64,000 nucleotides of DNA from Pseudomonas sp. 102515 (GCF_031085165.1 NZ_JAVHTY010000006.1:62001-126000); one strand, 5' to 3'; counted from the stretch's first letter, positions 14,957 through 23,247 are shown. The notes: generated from the letters alone by a model not told the origin. A program made the numbers and translations.

Positions 14957-16027
14957 CTAGCCGCGTAGAGCTTGGGCCACCGCCTGGCCGAAGGCGGCGC
15001 AGCCCAGGCTGCCGCCCAGGTCGGCGGTGCGCTTGGCCGGATCTTCCAGCACCTTGTCCACCGCCTGGTCGATCGCCGCGGCCGCTTCCTGCAGCTTGGC
15101 GCTGCCGCGGTGCTCGCCCATCCAGTGCAGCATCATGCCGATGGACAGGATCATCGACACCGGGTTGGCCTTGTCCTGGCCGGCGATGTCAGGCGCCGAG
15201 CCGTGCTGGGCCTGGGCGCAGCAGTGGATGTTGCTGGCCATGATGGAGCCGGCCAGGCCCAGGCTGCCGGAGAGCTCACTGGCCAGGTCGCTGATGATGT
15301 CGCCATAGAAGTTGGTGGCCACCAGCACGTCGAAGCGCTCGGGATTGCGCACCAGGTGCGCGGTGGAGGCGTCCACCAGCAGATCGTCCAGCTGCACCTC
15401 GGGGAATTCCTTGGCCACGTTGCGCACGCATTCCAGGAACAGGCCGTCGGTCATGTGGAAGCTGTTGGCCTTGTGGATGGCGGTGACCTTGCGACGGCGC
15501 TTCATCGCCAGCTCGAAGGCCTGGCGGGCGATGCGCTCGCTGCAGTGGCGGGTGATCTTGCGGGTCGACAGCGCCATGTCCGGGGAGGGCATCACTTCGC
15601 CCCAGCCACGGCTCATGTTGCGATCTGGATAGAAGCCCTCGGTGGCCTCGCGCATGATCACCAGGTCCATGCGCTTGCCTTCCTTCATGTTGGAAGCGAG
15701 GAAGGGTCTGGTGCGCGCCGGGCGCACGTTGGCATAGAGATCGAGACCGATACGAAAGCCAGCGGAGACGTTGCGACCGCCTTTCTCGGGTGCCGGGTAG
15801 TCGGCATGGGACTGGGTGCCGAGGATCACGCCATCGTAGGTCTTGGCCTTTTCCAGGGTCTCGTCGCGCAGGGTGATGCCGTGCTGCTCCAGGCTGGTGA
15901 AGCCGACGTCGTCGTAATCGAAGGTCAATCCCAGGCCGAACTTCTCGTTGGCGACATCCAGCACGGACATGGACGCCTGGATGATTTCGGGACCGATACC
16001 GTCGCAGGGCAGGACCAGAATACGCAT
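14957..16027 (-). CDS. Isocitrate/isopropylmalate dehydrogenase-family oxidoreductase (TtuC/LeuB-like)
   Basis: A 356-residue NAD(P)-dependent beta-hydroxyacid oxidative decarboxylase. It opens MRILVLPCDGIGPEIIQASM (the family's GDGIGPE as CDGIGPE), has the substrate arginines in NVRPARTRPF and MREATEGFYPDRN, and the active-site lysine-asparagine in VTAIHKANSFHMTDGLFLE at about residues 188-206. The metal-binding region reads VATNFYGDIISDLASELSGSLGLAGSIM. Relatives act on isocitrate, 3-isopropylmalate, tartrate/malate or homoisocitrate. The substrate loop TEGFY differs from LeuB (TGGIYF), nearer to tartrate dehydrogenases or HICDH. A TTGT-N18-ACAA palindrome lies 75 bases upstream. I infer oxidative decarboxylation of an isocitrate analogue in this locus. 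Confidence 0.87.
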   Translation of the reverse strand: MRILVLPCDGIGPEIIQASMSVLDVANEKFGLGLTFDYDDVGFTSLEQHGITLRDETLEKAKTYDGVILGTQSHADYPAPEKGGRNVSAGFRIGLDLYANVRPARTRPFLASNMKEGKRMDLVIMREATEGFYPDRNMSRGWGEVMPSPDMALSTRKITRHCSERIARQAFELAMKRRRKVTAIHKANSFHMTDGLFLECVRNVAKEFPEVQLDDLLVDASTAHLVRNPERFDVLVATNFYGDIISDLASELSGSLGLAGSIMASNIHCCAQAQHGSAPDIAGQDKANPVSMILSIGMMLHWMGEHRGSAKLQEAAAAIDQAVDKVLEDPAKRTADLGGSLGCAAFGQAVAQALRG

Positions 16028-16101
16028 TGGTTTCTCCTTGTAGATGCTGTGGGAAGTCGCTGGTGGCTAAGTCTGCAGGGGTCGACGCCTGGCCAGAAGT
16101 G

Positions 16102-16127
16102 TTGTACTTTATGTCATCTAAAAACAA
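16102..16127. promoter_or_regulatory. TTGT-N18-ACAA palindrome upstream of the dehydrogenase gene
   Basis: TTGT at 16102-16105 and ACAA at 16124-16127 are separated by exactly 18 bases, with half-site centres 22 bases apart. The same arrangement occurs at 19523-19548 and inside 22431-22464. It lies 75 bases before the dehydrogenase ATG and fits an operator for the GntR regulator encoded next door. The inner bases share T at position 7 and TA at positions 9-10 with the other two copies. Confidence 0.55.
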
Positions 16128-16243
16128 TTCATGCAACGGCGCAGGACGAAAAGGCGGTGCCGATTCGGGGTGTGCGAACGCGTACGCTTAGCGCCCGTAC
16201 GGAGGGCGGGCGGGGAAAGGCAGGGTTCAGGCGGGTGAGTCGA

Positions 16244-17164
16244 TCAGGCCGGCTGCTTTGCCGCGTCTTCTTCCGCGGCTTCGAGCTGGCGATCCTGGGC
16301 GGCCTTGAGCCGGCTGACCACGTCGAGATGCTGGTGCAGGAACAGCGCCGCCTCTTCACGACTGCCGCCTTCGAGCAGGTCGAGGATGTGCAGGTGTTCC
16401 TGGCTCTGGCCGATCTGCCGTGAGCGTTCGACGTTGGAGCGGTAGGCCATGAAGCGGCGCAACTGATTCTGCCGGCGGATGGCTTCGAGCAGGAAGACGT
16501 TGCCCGAGCAGCGCACCAGCAATTCGTGGAAGCTGGAGCCGATCTCGAACAACTGCGCGCGGGACAGGGTGAAGAGCTCGCCGTCCAGCAGCCGTTGCTG
16601 CCACTGGCGGGCCTGCGCGAAGGCGCGCTTGTCGATGCGGTAGCCCGGCTCGCGCAGGGCGAAGGGCTCGATGGCCATGCGGAAGCGATAGCTCTGGATA
16701 TGGGCTTCGCTGTCATGCAGGAAGGTATTGATCTCCCACCCCTGGCCAGGGCGGCGTTCGATCATGGCCTCGCTGGCCAGGCGGTTGAGCACCTTGAGCA
16801 ATTGGCCGCGGGGGATCTGGTAGCGGCGCAGCAACTCGGCCTCGAAGAAGCTGTTGCGGATGTCGCCGCGCAGCATGTCGTCCACCACCCGCAGATAGAG
16901 CTCCTCGTAGGGATCGTCCTCGCTGGGCAGTGCCGCCTGCTCGATGGTACTGGCATTACGGGTCAGGAAGAAGCCGCGATTGGGCTCCTTGCGCGCCAGG
17001 CCCAGTTCTTCGAGAAGGGCGAAACCGCGGCGCACCGGTGAACGGGAAACGCCCAGCTCCCTGGCGAAGGCCTCTTCGCGCAACGGATCACCGGCTTTCA
17101 TCGAGCGGGCACGGGCCAGATCGATGATGCGCGGGGCGAGTTGTTCGGCGAGGTCTTTTTTCAT
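16244..17164 (-). CDS. GntR-family (FCD) regulator with two apparent winged-helix segments
   Basis: A 306-residue regulator. Residues 1-72 form a canonical GntR winged helix (AGDPLREEAFARELGVSRSPVRRGFALLEELGLARKEPNRGFFL). Residues about 83-148 (YEELYLRVVDDMLRGDIR, then ELLRRYQIPRGQLLKVLNRLASEAMIERRPGQGWEI) read like a second winged helix. From about residue 160 an FCD-type helical ligand domain follows, with metal-ligand candidates in SSFHELLVRCSGN, EHLHIL and HQHLD. FCD regulators usually bind organic acids. Start at ATG 17164 is at the family N-terminus; no strong ribosome site is visible. It sits between the CitMHS permease and dehydrogenase genes, so it is the likely regulator of the locus. 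Confidence 0.87.
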   Translation of the reverse strand: MKKDLAEQLAPRIIDLARARSMKAGDPLREEAFARELGVSRSPVRRGFALLEELGLARKEPNRGFFLTRNASTIEQAALPSEDDPYEELYLRVVDDMLRGDIRNSFFEAELLRRYQIPRGQLLKVLNRLASEAMIERRPGQGWEINTFLHDSEAHIQSYRFRMAIEPFALREPGYRIDKRAFAQARQWQQRLLDGELFTLSRAQLFEIGSSFHELLVRCSGNVFLLEAIRRQNQLRRFMAYRSNVERSRQIGQSQEHLHILDLLEGGSREEAALFLHQHLDVVSRLKAAQDRQLEAAEEDAAKQPA

Positions 17165-17305
17165 CGGGAGTCTTCTGGACGACGGGTAACGGAGCGCAGG
17201 TACTGAAGAGGCTGGCCAGCCGGGTCTGGCGGATCGCCCTGACGTTACCATAACCACGGCCACTCGGAGTGGGCGACGGCACCGAGCGCGCCGTCGCCAG
17301 GGTCG

Positions 17306-18643
17306 TCAGCGGGCCGAGTACAGCGGGAACAGGCCCAGGGCCATGGAGACCGCCATGAGCAGGAAGCTCAGGGCAAACGCCCATTTCATGGTGTATTTCT
17401 GGTGGTCGCTGAATTCCACCCCGGCCAGGCCCACCAGCAGATAGGTGGAAGCCACCAGCGGGCTGAGCAGGTGCACGGGCTGCCCGATCAGCGAAGCCCT
17501 GCCGATCTCCGCCGCGCCGATGCCATAGGCCTCGGCCGCGTGGGCCAGCACCGGCAGTACGCCATAGTAGAAGGCGTCGTTGGACATGAAGAAGGTGCCG
17601 GGGATGCTCAGCAGCGCCGTGATGGGCGCCAGGTAGTTGCCCCAGCTTTCCGGCAGCGCCCAGAGCAGCGAGCCGGACATCGCCTTGACCATGCCGGTCC
17701 CGGAGAGGATGCCGGCGAAGATGCCGGCGGCGATGAAGATCGAGATCTGCGTCAGGGCCGCAGGGGCATGGGCCGAGATGCGCCGACGCTGTTCGTCCAT
17801 CTGCCGGTAGTTGAGGGTCAGGGCGATGCAGAACGCGACCATGAACAGGATCGGCAGCGGCAGCAGTTCGATCACCAGGCAGGTCATCAGCGCCAGGGTC
17901 AGGAGGGCGTTGAACCAGAACAGCTTGGGCCGCCGCAGCTCGGCGTTCTCGTCACTCAATGTCAGCAGATCACCCATGTCTTCGTCCATGCCCGTCGCGC
18001 GCAGTGGATTACCACCCGGCGCCACCAGCAGGCCCAGGCGGCGCCGCTCCTGCAGCCCCAGCCAGAAGGCCAGCGCCAGGACCCCGATGAAGCTGACGAT
18101 CATCGGCGGGATCAGCGGGATGAACAGTTGGCTGGTTTCCACCTGCAGCGCGGCGGCGACCCGGGCCATGGGTCCGCTCCAGGGCAGCAGGTTGGTGACG
18201 CTGGCGGCGAGGATGACCACGCAGGGCAGGATCAGCGGATTCAGCCGCAAACGGCGGAACAGCGGCAGCATGGCGGTCAGGGTGATCATGTAGGTGGTGG
18301 AGCCGTCGCCATCCAGGGACACAAGACCCGCCAGCAGGGTGGCGAAGAGCACCGCCTTGGCGGGATCGCCTTTGATCAGCCTGATGAAGGTGCGGATGAT
18401 GGGATCGAACAGGCCGGTATCGAACATCAGGCCGAAATAGAGGATGGCGAACATCACCATGATGGCGGTGGGTGCGACCTTGCGCAGGCCATCGATCATC
18501 ATCGGCCCCATCTCCGGTGCAAAGCCGCCGATGATGGCGAAGATGATGGGGATGATGGTCAAGGCCACCAAGGGCGGCAGCCGCTTGGTCATGATCAGCG
18601 CCATGAAGGTCACGATCATTCCATAGCCGAGCAGAGAGAGCAT
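17306..18643 (-). CDS. CitMHS-family citrate/tricarboxylate:metal:proton symporter
   Basis: A 445-residue permease with about 12 membrane segments. Segments MLSLLGYGMIVTFMALIMTKRLPPLVALTIIP, MFAILYFGLMFDTGLFDPIIRTFIRLIKGDPAKAVL, LVSLDGDGSTTYMITLTAMLPLFRRLRL and the C-terminal LSIPGTFFMSNDAFYYGVLPVLAHAAEAYGI are characteristic of CitMHS (CitM/CitH), which import citrate complexed with Mg or Ca and protons. AGGAG lies upstream of ATG 18643. It follows the SDR gene by 68 bases on the same strand, so the two likely form one transcript. A citrate-like substrate is inferred for the whole locus. Confidence 0.9.
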   Translation of the reverse strand: MLSLLGYGMIVTFMALIMTKRLPPLVALTIIPIIFAIIGGFAPEMGPMMIDGLRKVAPTAIMVMFAILYFGLMFDTGLFDPIIRTFIRLIKGDPAKAVLFATLLAGLVSLDGDGSTTYMITLTAMLPLFRRLRLNPLILPCVVILAASVTNLLPWSGPMARVAAALQVETSQLFIPLIPPMIVSFIGVLALAFWLGLQERRRLGLLVAPGGNPLRATGMDEDMGDLLTLSDENAELRRPKLFWFNALLTLALMTCLVIELLPLPILFMVAFCIALTLNYRQMDEQRRRISAHAPAALTQISIFIAAGIFAGILSGTGMVKAMSGSLLWALPESWGNYLAPITALLSIPGTFFMSNDAFYYGVLPVLAHAAEAYGIGAAEIGRASLIGQPVHLLSPLVASTYLLVGLAGVEFSDHQKYTMKWAFALSFLLMAVSMALGLFPLYSAR

Positions 18644-18665
18644 CTGTATCTCCTGGTTCCAAAAT

Positions 18666-18679
18666 ACAACTTTTGTTGT
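18666..18679. promoter_or_regulatory. ACAAC-TTTT-GTTGT palindrome before the CitMHS gene
   Basis: A perfect 5-bp inverted repeat with a 4-base spacer, 22 bases upstream of the permease ATG, between SDR and permease genes. It shares TTGT/ACAA words with the larger palindromes but has a different spacing and orientation (ACAA outside). It could be an internal operator or a weak RNA hairpin. Confidence 0.3.
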
Positions 18680-18711
18680 GGTTGTCGTTGCGTTCGGTGG
18701 CGGAGCGGCGA

Positions 18712-19455
18712 TCAGCTCATATGAAGGCCACCATTGAGGGAGAAGTCCGCGCCGGTGGCGAAGGCCGACTCGTCCGAGGCCAACCAGGAACACATGGAGG
18801 CGATCTCCTCTGGGGTACCGAGTCGGCGCATGGGGATCTCGTGGACGATGCGATCCATGAGTTCGGTGCGGGTCAGGGCCTTGAGCCGTGGCGTGGCGAT
18901 GTAGCCGGGCGAGACGGTGTTGACCGTGACCCCGCGAGCCGCCAGCTCACGGGCCAGGGCGCGGGTGAAGCCGCGGATCGCCGACTTGGCGGTGGAATAG
19001 TTGACCTGGCCGACCTGACCGAGCTGGGCGTTGACCGAGGAGATGTTGATGATCCGCCCCCAGCCGCGGGAGGTCATGCCATCGATCACCTGGCGGGTGA
19101 CGTTGAACAGGGAGTTGAGGTTGGTATCGATCACCGTCTGCCAATCGCTCGGTTGCATGTCGCGGAACACCACGTTGCAGGCGGTGCCGGCGTTGTTGAC
19201 CAGGACATCGACGGGGCCGACCTCGTCGCGAATCTTGGCAAAGGCGGCGCGGGTGGATTCCCAGTCAGCGACGTTCCCCTCGGCCGCGATGAAGTCGAAG
19301 CCCAGCTTGCGTTGTTGTTCCAGCCAGTCGGCCTTGAGGGGTGAGTCCGGCCCACAGCCGGCGATGACGGTGAAGCCGTCCCGGGCCAGGCGTTGGCAGA
19401 CGGCGGTTCCCAATCCGCCCATACCGGCGGTGACGAAGGCGATGCGCTTGCTCAT
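18712..19455 (-). CDS. Short-chain dehydrogenase/reductase (PhaB/acetoacetyl-CoA reductase-like)
   Basis: A 247-residue classical SDR. The nucleotide-binding motif is FVTAGMGGLGTAVCQRLA (TAGxGGxG), followed by VLVNNAGTACNVVF, the catalytic serine in INISSVNAQLGQVGQ and YSTAK as the Tyr-x-x-x-Lys pair at about residue 153. The sequence is closest to NADPH acetoacetyl-CoA reductases (PhaB/PhbB), but no thiolase or PHA synthase gene is near, so a keto/hydroxy acid substrate in the tricarboxylate locus is more likely. GGAG upstream of ATG 19455 (GAGAGCTCCAC). The palindrome at 19521-19550 lies 66 bases upstream. Confidence 0.87.
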   Translation of the reverse strand: MSKRIAFVTAGMGGLGTAVCQRLARDGFTVIAGCGPDSPLKADWLEQQRKLGFDFIAAEGNVADWESTRAAFAKIRDEVGPVDVLVNNAGTACNVVFRDMQPSDWQTVIDTNLNSLFNVTRQVIDGMTSRGWGRIINISSVNAQLGQVGQVNYSTAKSAIRGFTRALARELAARGVTVNTVSPGYIATPRLKALTRTELMDRIVHEIPMRRLGTPEEIASMCSWLASDESAFATGADFSLNGGLHMS

Positions 19456-19520
19456 GTGGAGCTCTCCTGTTGTCGTTGTTGTCGGGCGTGAGCCGTATGA
19501 AGGCACGTTAAGATGAATCG

Positions 19521-19550
19521 AATTGTCTTGTAAATACACAGGATACAATT
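19521..19550. promoter_or_regulatory. AATTGT-N18-ACAATT palindrome upstream of SDR-permease unit
   Basis: AATTGT (19521-19526) and ACAATT (19545-19550) are perfect inverted 6-bp arms separated by 18 bases. The centre-to-centre distance of TTGT and ACAA is 22 bases, equal to that in the copies near 16102 and 22431. It lies 66 bases before the SDR start and probably overlaps the promoter. Best read as an operator for the locus regulator. Confidence 0.6.
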
Positions 19551-19613
19551 ATAAGGGCAGGTATCTTTCGGTGGGTTTAGGCGTTTCGGCTTCAAGCTAG
19601 CGAGGCCTTGGAT

Positions 19614-22301
19614 TCAAATCCGTCCTTCGCTCAGGGTCTTGCGGATCACGTAGGGCAGGATGCCGCCCTGGCGCAGGTAGAGGATCTCCTGGGTGGAATC
19701 CAGCGGCAGTTCCAGGGTGACGCTGTCACTCTGGCCATCCGGGCGGGTGATCTGCAGCGTGATGGGGTTGGTCCCTACCCGCAGTTCATCCAGGCCGGCG
19801 AAGTCCAGGCGCTCGTCACCGGTCAGGCACAGGCTCTCGGCGCCTTGCCCGGCGCGGAAGCGCACCGGGAAGATGCCCATGCCGATCAGGTTGCTGCGGT
19901 GGATGCGCTCGAAGCTCTGCGCCACCACCAGCCGAACCCCCAGGGTAGCCTGCGCCTTGGCCGCCCAGTCGCGACTGGAGCCGGCGCCGTAGTTGATGCC
20001 GGCGAACACCACCAGTGGCGTGCCGCGGCGGACCCAGCTGAGGGCGGCGTCGTACACCGGCAAGACCTCGCCGTCGGCCGCCCGCGCCCAGCCGCCCTGG
20101 CCCGGATGCGCCGGCAGCAGGCGATTCTTCACCGCGCGGTTGACGAAGGCACCGCGCATCATCACCTCGTGATTGCTGCGCCGGGTCGAATACTGGTTGA
20201 GGTCTTCCGGCGCCTCACCATGGGCGACCAACCAACGGCCCGCCGGACTATCCAGGGGAATGGCACTGGCGGGCGAGATGTGGTCGGTGGTGATGTTGTC
20301 GCCCAGCACCATCAGCGTGCGGGCGTCGCGCACGGCCAGCGACGTCGGCGGCTCTGGCGTGATCCCCTGCAGATAGATCGGCCGGCGCAGATAGGTCGAG
20401 CTGGGCGACCAGGGAAAGCGCACGCTGCCCTCGGCGGACAACGCCTGCCAGTGGTGGGTACCGTCCCAGAGGGTGGCGTTGCGCTGGCGGAACAGTTCGG
20501 GCCGCACCGTTGCGCGGACCAGGGCCTGGACTTCGTCATCGTCCGGCAGCAGATCGCGTAGGTAGACTGGCTGACCGGCTTGATCCAGCCCCAGCACGGC
20601 CTGTTCGAGATCGACGTCGATGCTGCCCGCCAGGGCATAGGCGACCACCAGGGCCGGCGAGACGAGGTAACCGAACTGTGCCTTGGGATTGACCCGGCCT
20701 TCGAAATTGCGATTGCCCGAAAGTACCACCACCGTCTTCAGGCCCTGGTCGGCGAAGGCCTCCACATGGGCTTCGAAGGTGCCCGAGTTGCCGATGCAGG
20801 TCATGCAGCCGAAGCCGGCCAGCTCGAAGCCGAGCGCGGCGAAGTCGCTCAGCAGATCGGCTTCACCCAGATAATCGGCCACCACCCGGGAGCCGGGTGA
20901 GAGCGAGGTCTTCACCCAGGGCTTGCGGGTGAGGCCACGTTCGCGCGCCCTTCGCGCCAGGAGACCGGCCTGGATCATCTGGCTCGGGTTGGCGGTGTTG
21001 GTGCAACTGGTGATGGCGGCGATGGAAATGGCGCCATGGGTCAGCGGCTGCCCGAAGCTCGGCTCGAAGTAGTCCGCCGTAGCCCCGCTGGAACGCGCGA
21101 TCAGACCGGCGTCCGGGTCGGTCGGCACCTCGGCTCGAAAGGAGTCGCGGGCCTTGGCCAGTGGCTGCCATTGGTGCGGCTGGTGCGGACCGGCCACGCT
21201 GGGCTCGATGCTGGCGAGGTCCAGCGGGATGACCTCGGTGAAGACCGGCTCGGGATCGCTATCGTGGCGCCACAGGGTCTGGGCTTGCAGGTACGCGGCG
21301 ACCCGCTCGCGCAGCTCCGGGGTGCGGCCGGTGAGCTCGAGGTACTCCATGGTCACCGTATCGAAGGGGAAGAACACCACGGTCGCGCCGTATTCCGGCG
21401 CCATGTTGGACAGGGTGCCGCGGGCGGCCCAGCTCAGGCCCGACAGCCCCGGCCCGCAGAATTCGACGAACTTGCCCACCACGCCGCGCTGACGCAGCAA
21501 CTGGGTGACTTTCAGGGCAAGGTCGGTGGCAGTCACTCCCGGACGCAGCGCGTTGGTCACGCGGATACCGATGACCTCGGGAAAGCTGATCGGTACCGGT
21601 TCGCCCAGCATGGCCGCCTGGCCTTCCAGACCGCCGACGCCCCAACCCAGGATGCCGATGGCATTGATCATCGGTGTATGGCTGTCGGTGGCGACCATGC
21701 CGTCCGGGTGCAGCAGCGGCTGGCCGTCGCTGGTCTCGCTTTCCCAGACCACGGTGCCCAGGGACTCCATGTTGACCTGGTGGATGATGCCGGTGCCCGG
21801 TGGGACCACCTTGAAGTTGTCCAGGCTCTTCTGCGCCCACTTGATGAACTGGTAGCGCTCGGTATTGCGGCGGTAGTCGATGTCCAGATTGGCTTCCACC
21901 GCGCCCGGCTCGGCGAAGCGCTCGACGATCACCGAGTGATCGATGGTCAGCACCGCCGGGATGCGCGGATTCATCCGGCTCGGATCGCCGCCCAGTTCGG
22001 CCACCATGTCGCGCATGCCGGCGAAGTCGGCCAGGGCCGGCAGGCAGGTGGTGTCGTGGAACATCAGGCGGTTAGGCAGGAAGGGCGCCTCGCACGGCGG
22101 GCCTTCGCCACGGGCACGGGCCAGCACCGGCGGTAGCGCCTCGGGAAAACAGCGGGCGACGTTTTCCACCAGCAGGCGCAGGGAATAGGGCAGGCGGGCC
22201 AGGGTGTCGGCGTCGAACAGGCGCTTGAGATCGACATAGGCGTAACGCCGGTCGCCGAGGGTGAGCTGGCCGGTGTAGGCGGAATCCAGGGCAAACTTCA
22301 T
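19614..22301 (-). CDS. Aconitate hydratase paralog (AcnA-type) of the tricarboxylate locus
   Basis: An 895-residue [4Fe-4S] hydro-lyase of the AcnA/IRP family. Cluster ligands are visible in ITSCTNTANPSQMI and GFGCMTCIGNSG; substrate-region motifs include DHSVIVERF, DSHTPMINAIGILGWGVGGLEGQAAMLG and the C-terminal swivel domain [13 protein letters not shown]. Length matches AcnA (about 890). It differs from the second, housekeeping-like AcnA at 36158-38857 throughout, e.g. MKFALDSAYTGQL at the N-terminus and shorter interdomain segments, so it is a diverged paralog. No prpBC genes are near, so an AcnD role is unlikely. I infer isomerisation of a citrate analogue imported by CitMHS. A 34-base palindrome lies 130 bases upstream. 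Confidence 0.9.
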   Translation of the reverse strand: MKFALDSAYTGQLTLGDRRYAYVDLKRLFDADTLARLPYSLRLLVENVARCFPEALPPVLARARGEGPPCEAPFLPNRLMFHDTTCLPALADFAGMRDMVAELGGDPSRMNPRIPAVLTIDHSVIVERFAEPGAVEANLDIDYRRNTERYQFIKWAQKSLDNFKVVPPGTGIIHQVNMESLGTVVWESETSDGQPLLHPDGMVATDSHTPMINAIGILGWGVGGLEGQAAMLGEPVPISFPEVIGIRVTNALRPGVTATDLALKVTQLLRQRGVVGKFVEFCGPGLSGLSWAARGTLSNMAPEYGATVVFFPFDTVTMEYLELTGRTPELRERVAAYLQAQTLWRHDSDPEPVFTEVIPLDLASIEPSVAGPHQPHQWQPLAKARDSFRAEVPTDPDAGLIARSSGATADYFEPSFGQPLTHGAISIAAITSCTNTANPSQMIQAGLLARRARERGLTRKPWVKTSLSPGSRVVADYLGEADLLSDFAALGFELAGFGCMTCIGNSGTFEAHVEAFADQGLKTVVVLSGNRNFEGRVNPKAQFGYLVSPALVVAYALAGSIDVDLEQAVLGLDQAGQPVYLRDLLPDDDEVQALVRATVRPELFRQRNATLWDGTHHWQALSAEGSVRFPWSPSSTYLRRPIYLQGITPEPPTSLAVRDARTLMVLGDNITTDHISPASAIPLDSPAGRWLVAHGEAPEDLNQYSTRRSNHEVMMRGAFVNRAVKNRLLPAHPGQGGWARAADGEVLPVYDAALSWVRRGTPLVVFAGINYGAGSSRDWAAKAQATLGVRLVVAQSFERIHRSNLIGMGIFPVRFRAGQGAESLCLTGDERLDFAGLDELRVGTNPITLQITRPDGQSDSVTLELPLDSTQEILYLRQGGILPYVIRKTLSEGRI

Positions 22302-22430
22302 GGGCTATCCGGTCCGGTTGCGGAAAGGTGGAGGGGTAGGGGAATGCTAGGAGAGCCGGCATCACCCGGAAATTGGTATCTGGCCAACGCAACGTTCTCG
22401 TTCCGCGAACGCTGGATTTCAGACGTGGCC

Positions 22431-22464
22431 AATATTGTTCTGTATTGATATAAAAGACAATATT
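22431..22464. promoter_or_regulatory. AATATTGT-N18-ACAATATT palindrome between the aconitase and TerC genes
   Basis: AATATTGT (22431-22438) and ACAATATT (22457-22464) are perfect inverted 8-bp arms with an 18-base spacer, the longest of three such elements in the locus. It lies 130 bases before the aconitase start and 70 bases before the divergent TerC start. On the minus strand TTGTCT followed 17 bases later by CAATAT could serve as -35/-10, so binding would overlap a promoter. Confidence 0.6.
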
Positions 22465-22533
22465 AATGACCTGAAATCATTGTGGGCCGCCGCTGCCCAA
22501 GGGACGTCAGCCCCCAAATAGACGAGGTCCACC

Positions 22534-23217
22534 TTGCTTACCGCCCTGTCCGATCCGGTCTTCCTGACCAGTCTGCTCCAGATCGTCATCATCGATATCC
22601 TGCTTGGCGGCGATAACGCCGTGGTCATCGCCCTGGCCTGCCGGCGCCTGCCGGACGCGCAACGCCGCAAGGCCGTCCTGGGTGGCGTGGCCGGCGCCGT
22701 CATCCTGCGCATCCTCTTGCTGTTCGTCGCCAGCTACGTGCTGGGCTGGCCGCTGCTCAAGGTGGTGGGTGGCGTGCTGCTGCTGTGGATCGGCATCAAG
22801 TTGCTGCTGCCCGAGGACGACGAGGCCGACGTCAAGGCCGGTACCACCCTGGGCCAGGCCATCTGGATCATCATGGTGGCCGACGTGGTGATGAGCCTGG
22901 ACAACGTCATCGCCGTGGCCGGCGCCGCCCAGGGACATCTGGGCCTGGCCGTCGCCGGGGTGCTCATCAGCATCCCGATCATCATCTTCGGCAGCCAGCT
23001 CATCCTGAAGCTCATGGAAAGGTTTCGCTGGCTGGTGGTGGCCGGCGCGGCCCTGCTCGGCTGGATCGCCGGCAAGCTGATCGCCAGCGACGAACTCCTG
23101 CAGGGCTGGCTCGGTACCGGCGACATGCACTGGGTCCCCTATGCCGCTGGCGTCCTCGGCGTCCTCATCGTGCTCGTGACCGGCCAGTTGCTGGCACGGC
23201 GAACGGTAACGGCCTGA
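22534..23217 (+). CDS. TerC-family integral membrane protein
   Basis: A 227-residue membrane protein with about seven segments. The family's two acidic motifs are present: IIDILLGGDNAVVIALA near residue 18-34 and VADVVMSLDNVIAVAGAA near residue 115-132. TerC/YjbE/YkoY proteins are linked to manganese or other metal export, including metalation of exported enzymes. The start is TTG at 22534 with GAGG six bases upstream. I looked for a yybP-ykoY manganese riboswitch in the leader and saw no convincing one. It is divergent from the aconitase paralog. Confidence 0.88.
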   Translation: MLTALSDPVFLTSLLQIVIIDILLGGDNAVVIALACRRLPDAQRRKAVLGGVAGAVILRILLLFVASYVLGWPLLKVVGGVLLLWIGIKLLLPEDDEADVKAGTTLGQAIWIIMVADVVMSLDNVIAVAGAAQGHLGLAVAGVLISIPIIIFGSQLILKLMERFRWLVVAGAALLGWIAGKLIASDELLQGWLGTGDMHWVPYAAGVLGVLIVLVTGQLLARRTVTA

Positions 23218-23247
23218 CCGATCTTTCGACCACCCAGGAGCACCACC

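Noticed and set aside
18644-18669. Possible fourth TTGT-N18-ACAA site (CTGT-N18-ACAA) at the CitMHS start
   Set aside because: One arm is mismatched, inner positions do not agree with the other three, and it overlaps the ribosome binding site and start codon.
17402-18724. 440-codon plus-strand open frame opposite the CitMHS gene
   Set aside because: Highly biased to Gln, Gly, His and Asp, with no hydrophobic core; antisense to a clear permease.
22302-22533. yybP-ykoY manganese riboswitch before the TerC gene
   Set aside because: TerC genes often have one, but the conserved loops could not be found; the leader is short and contains the palindrome instead.
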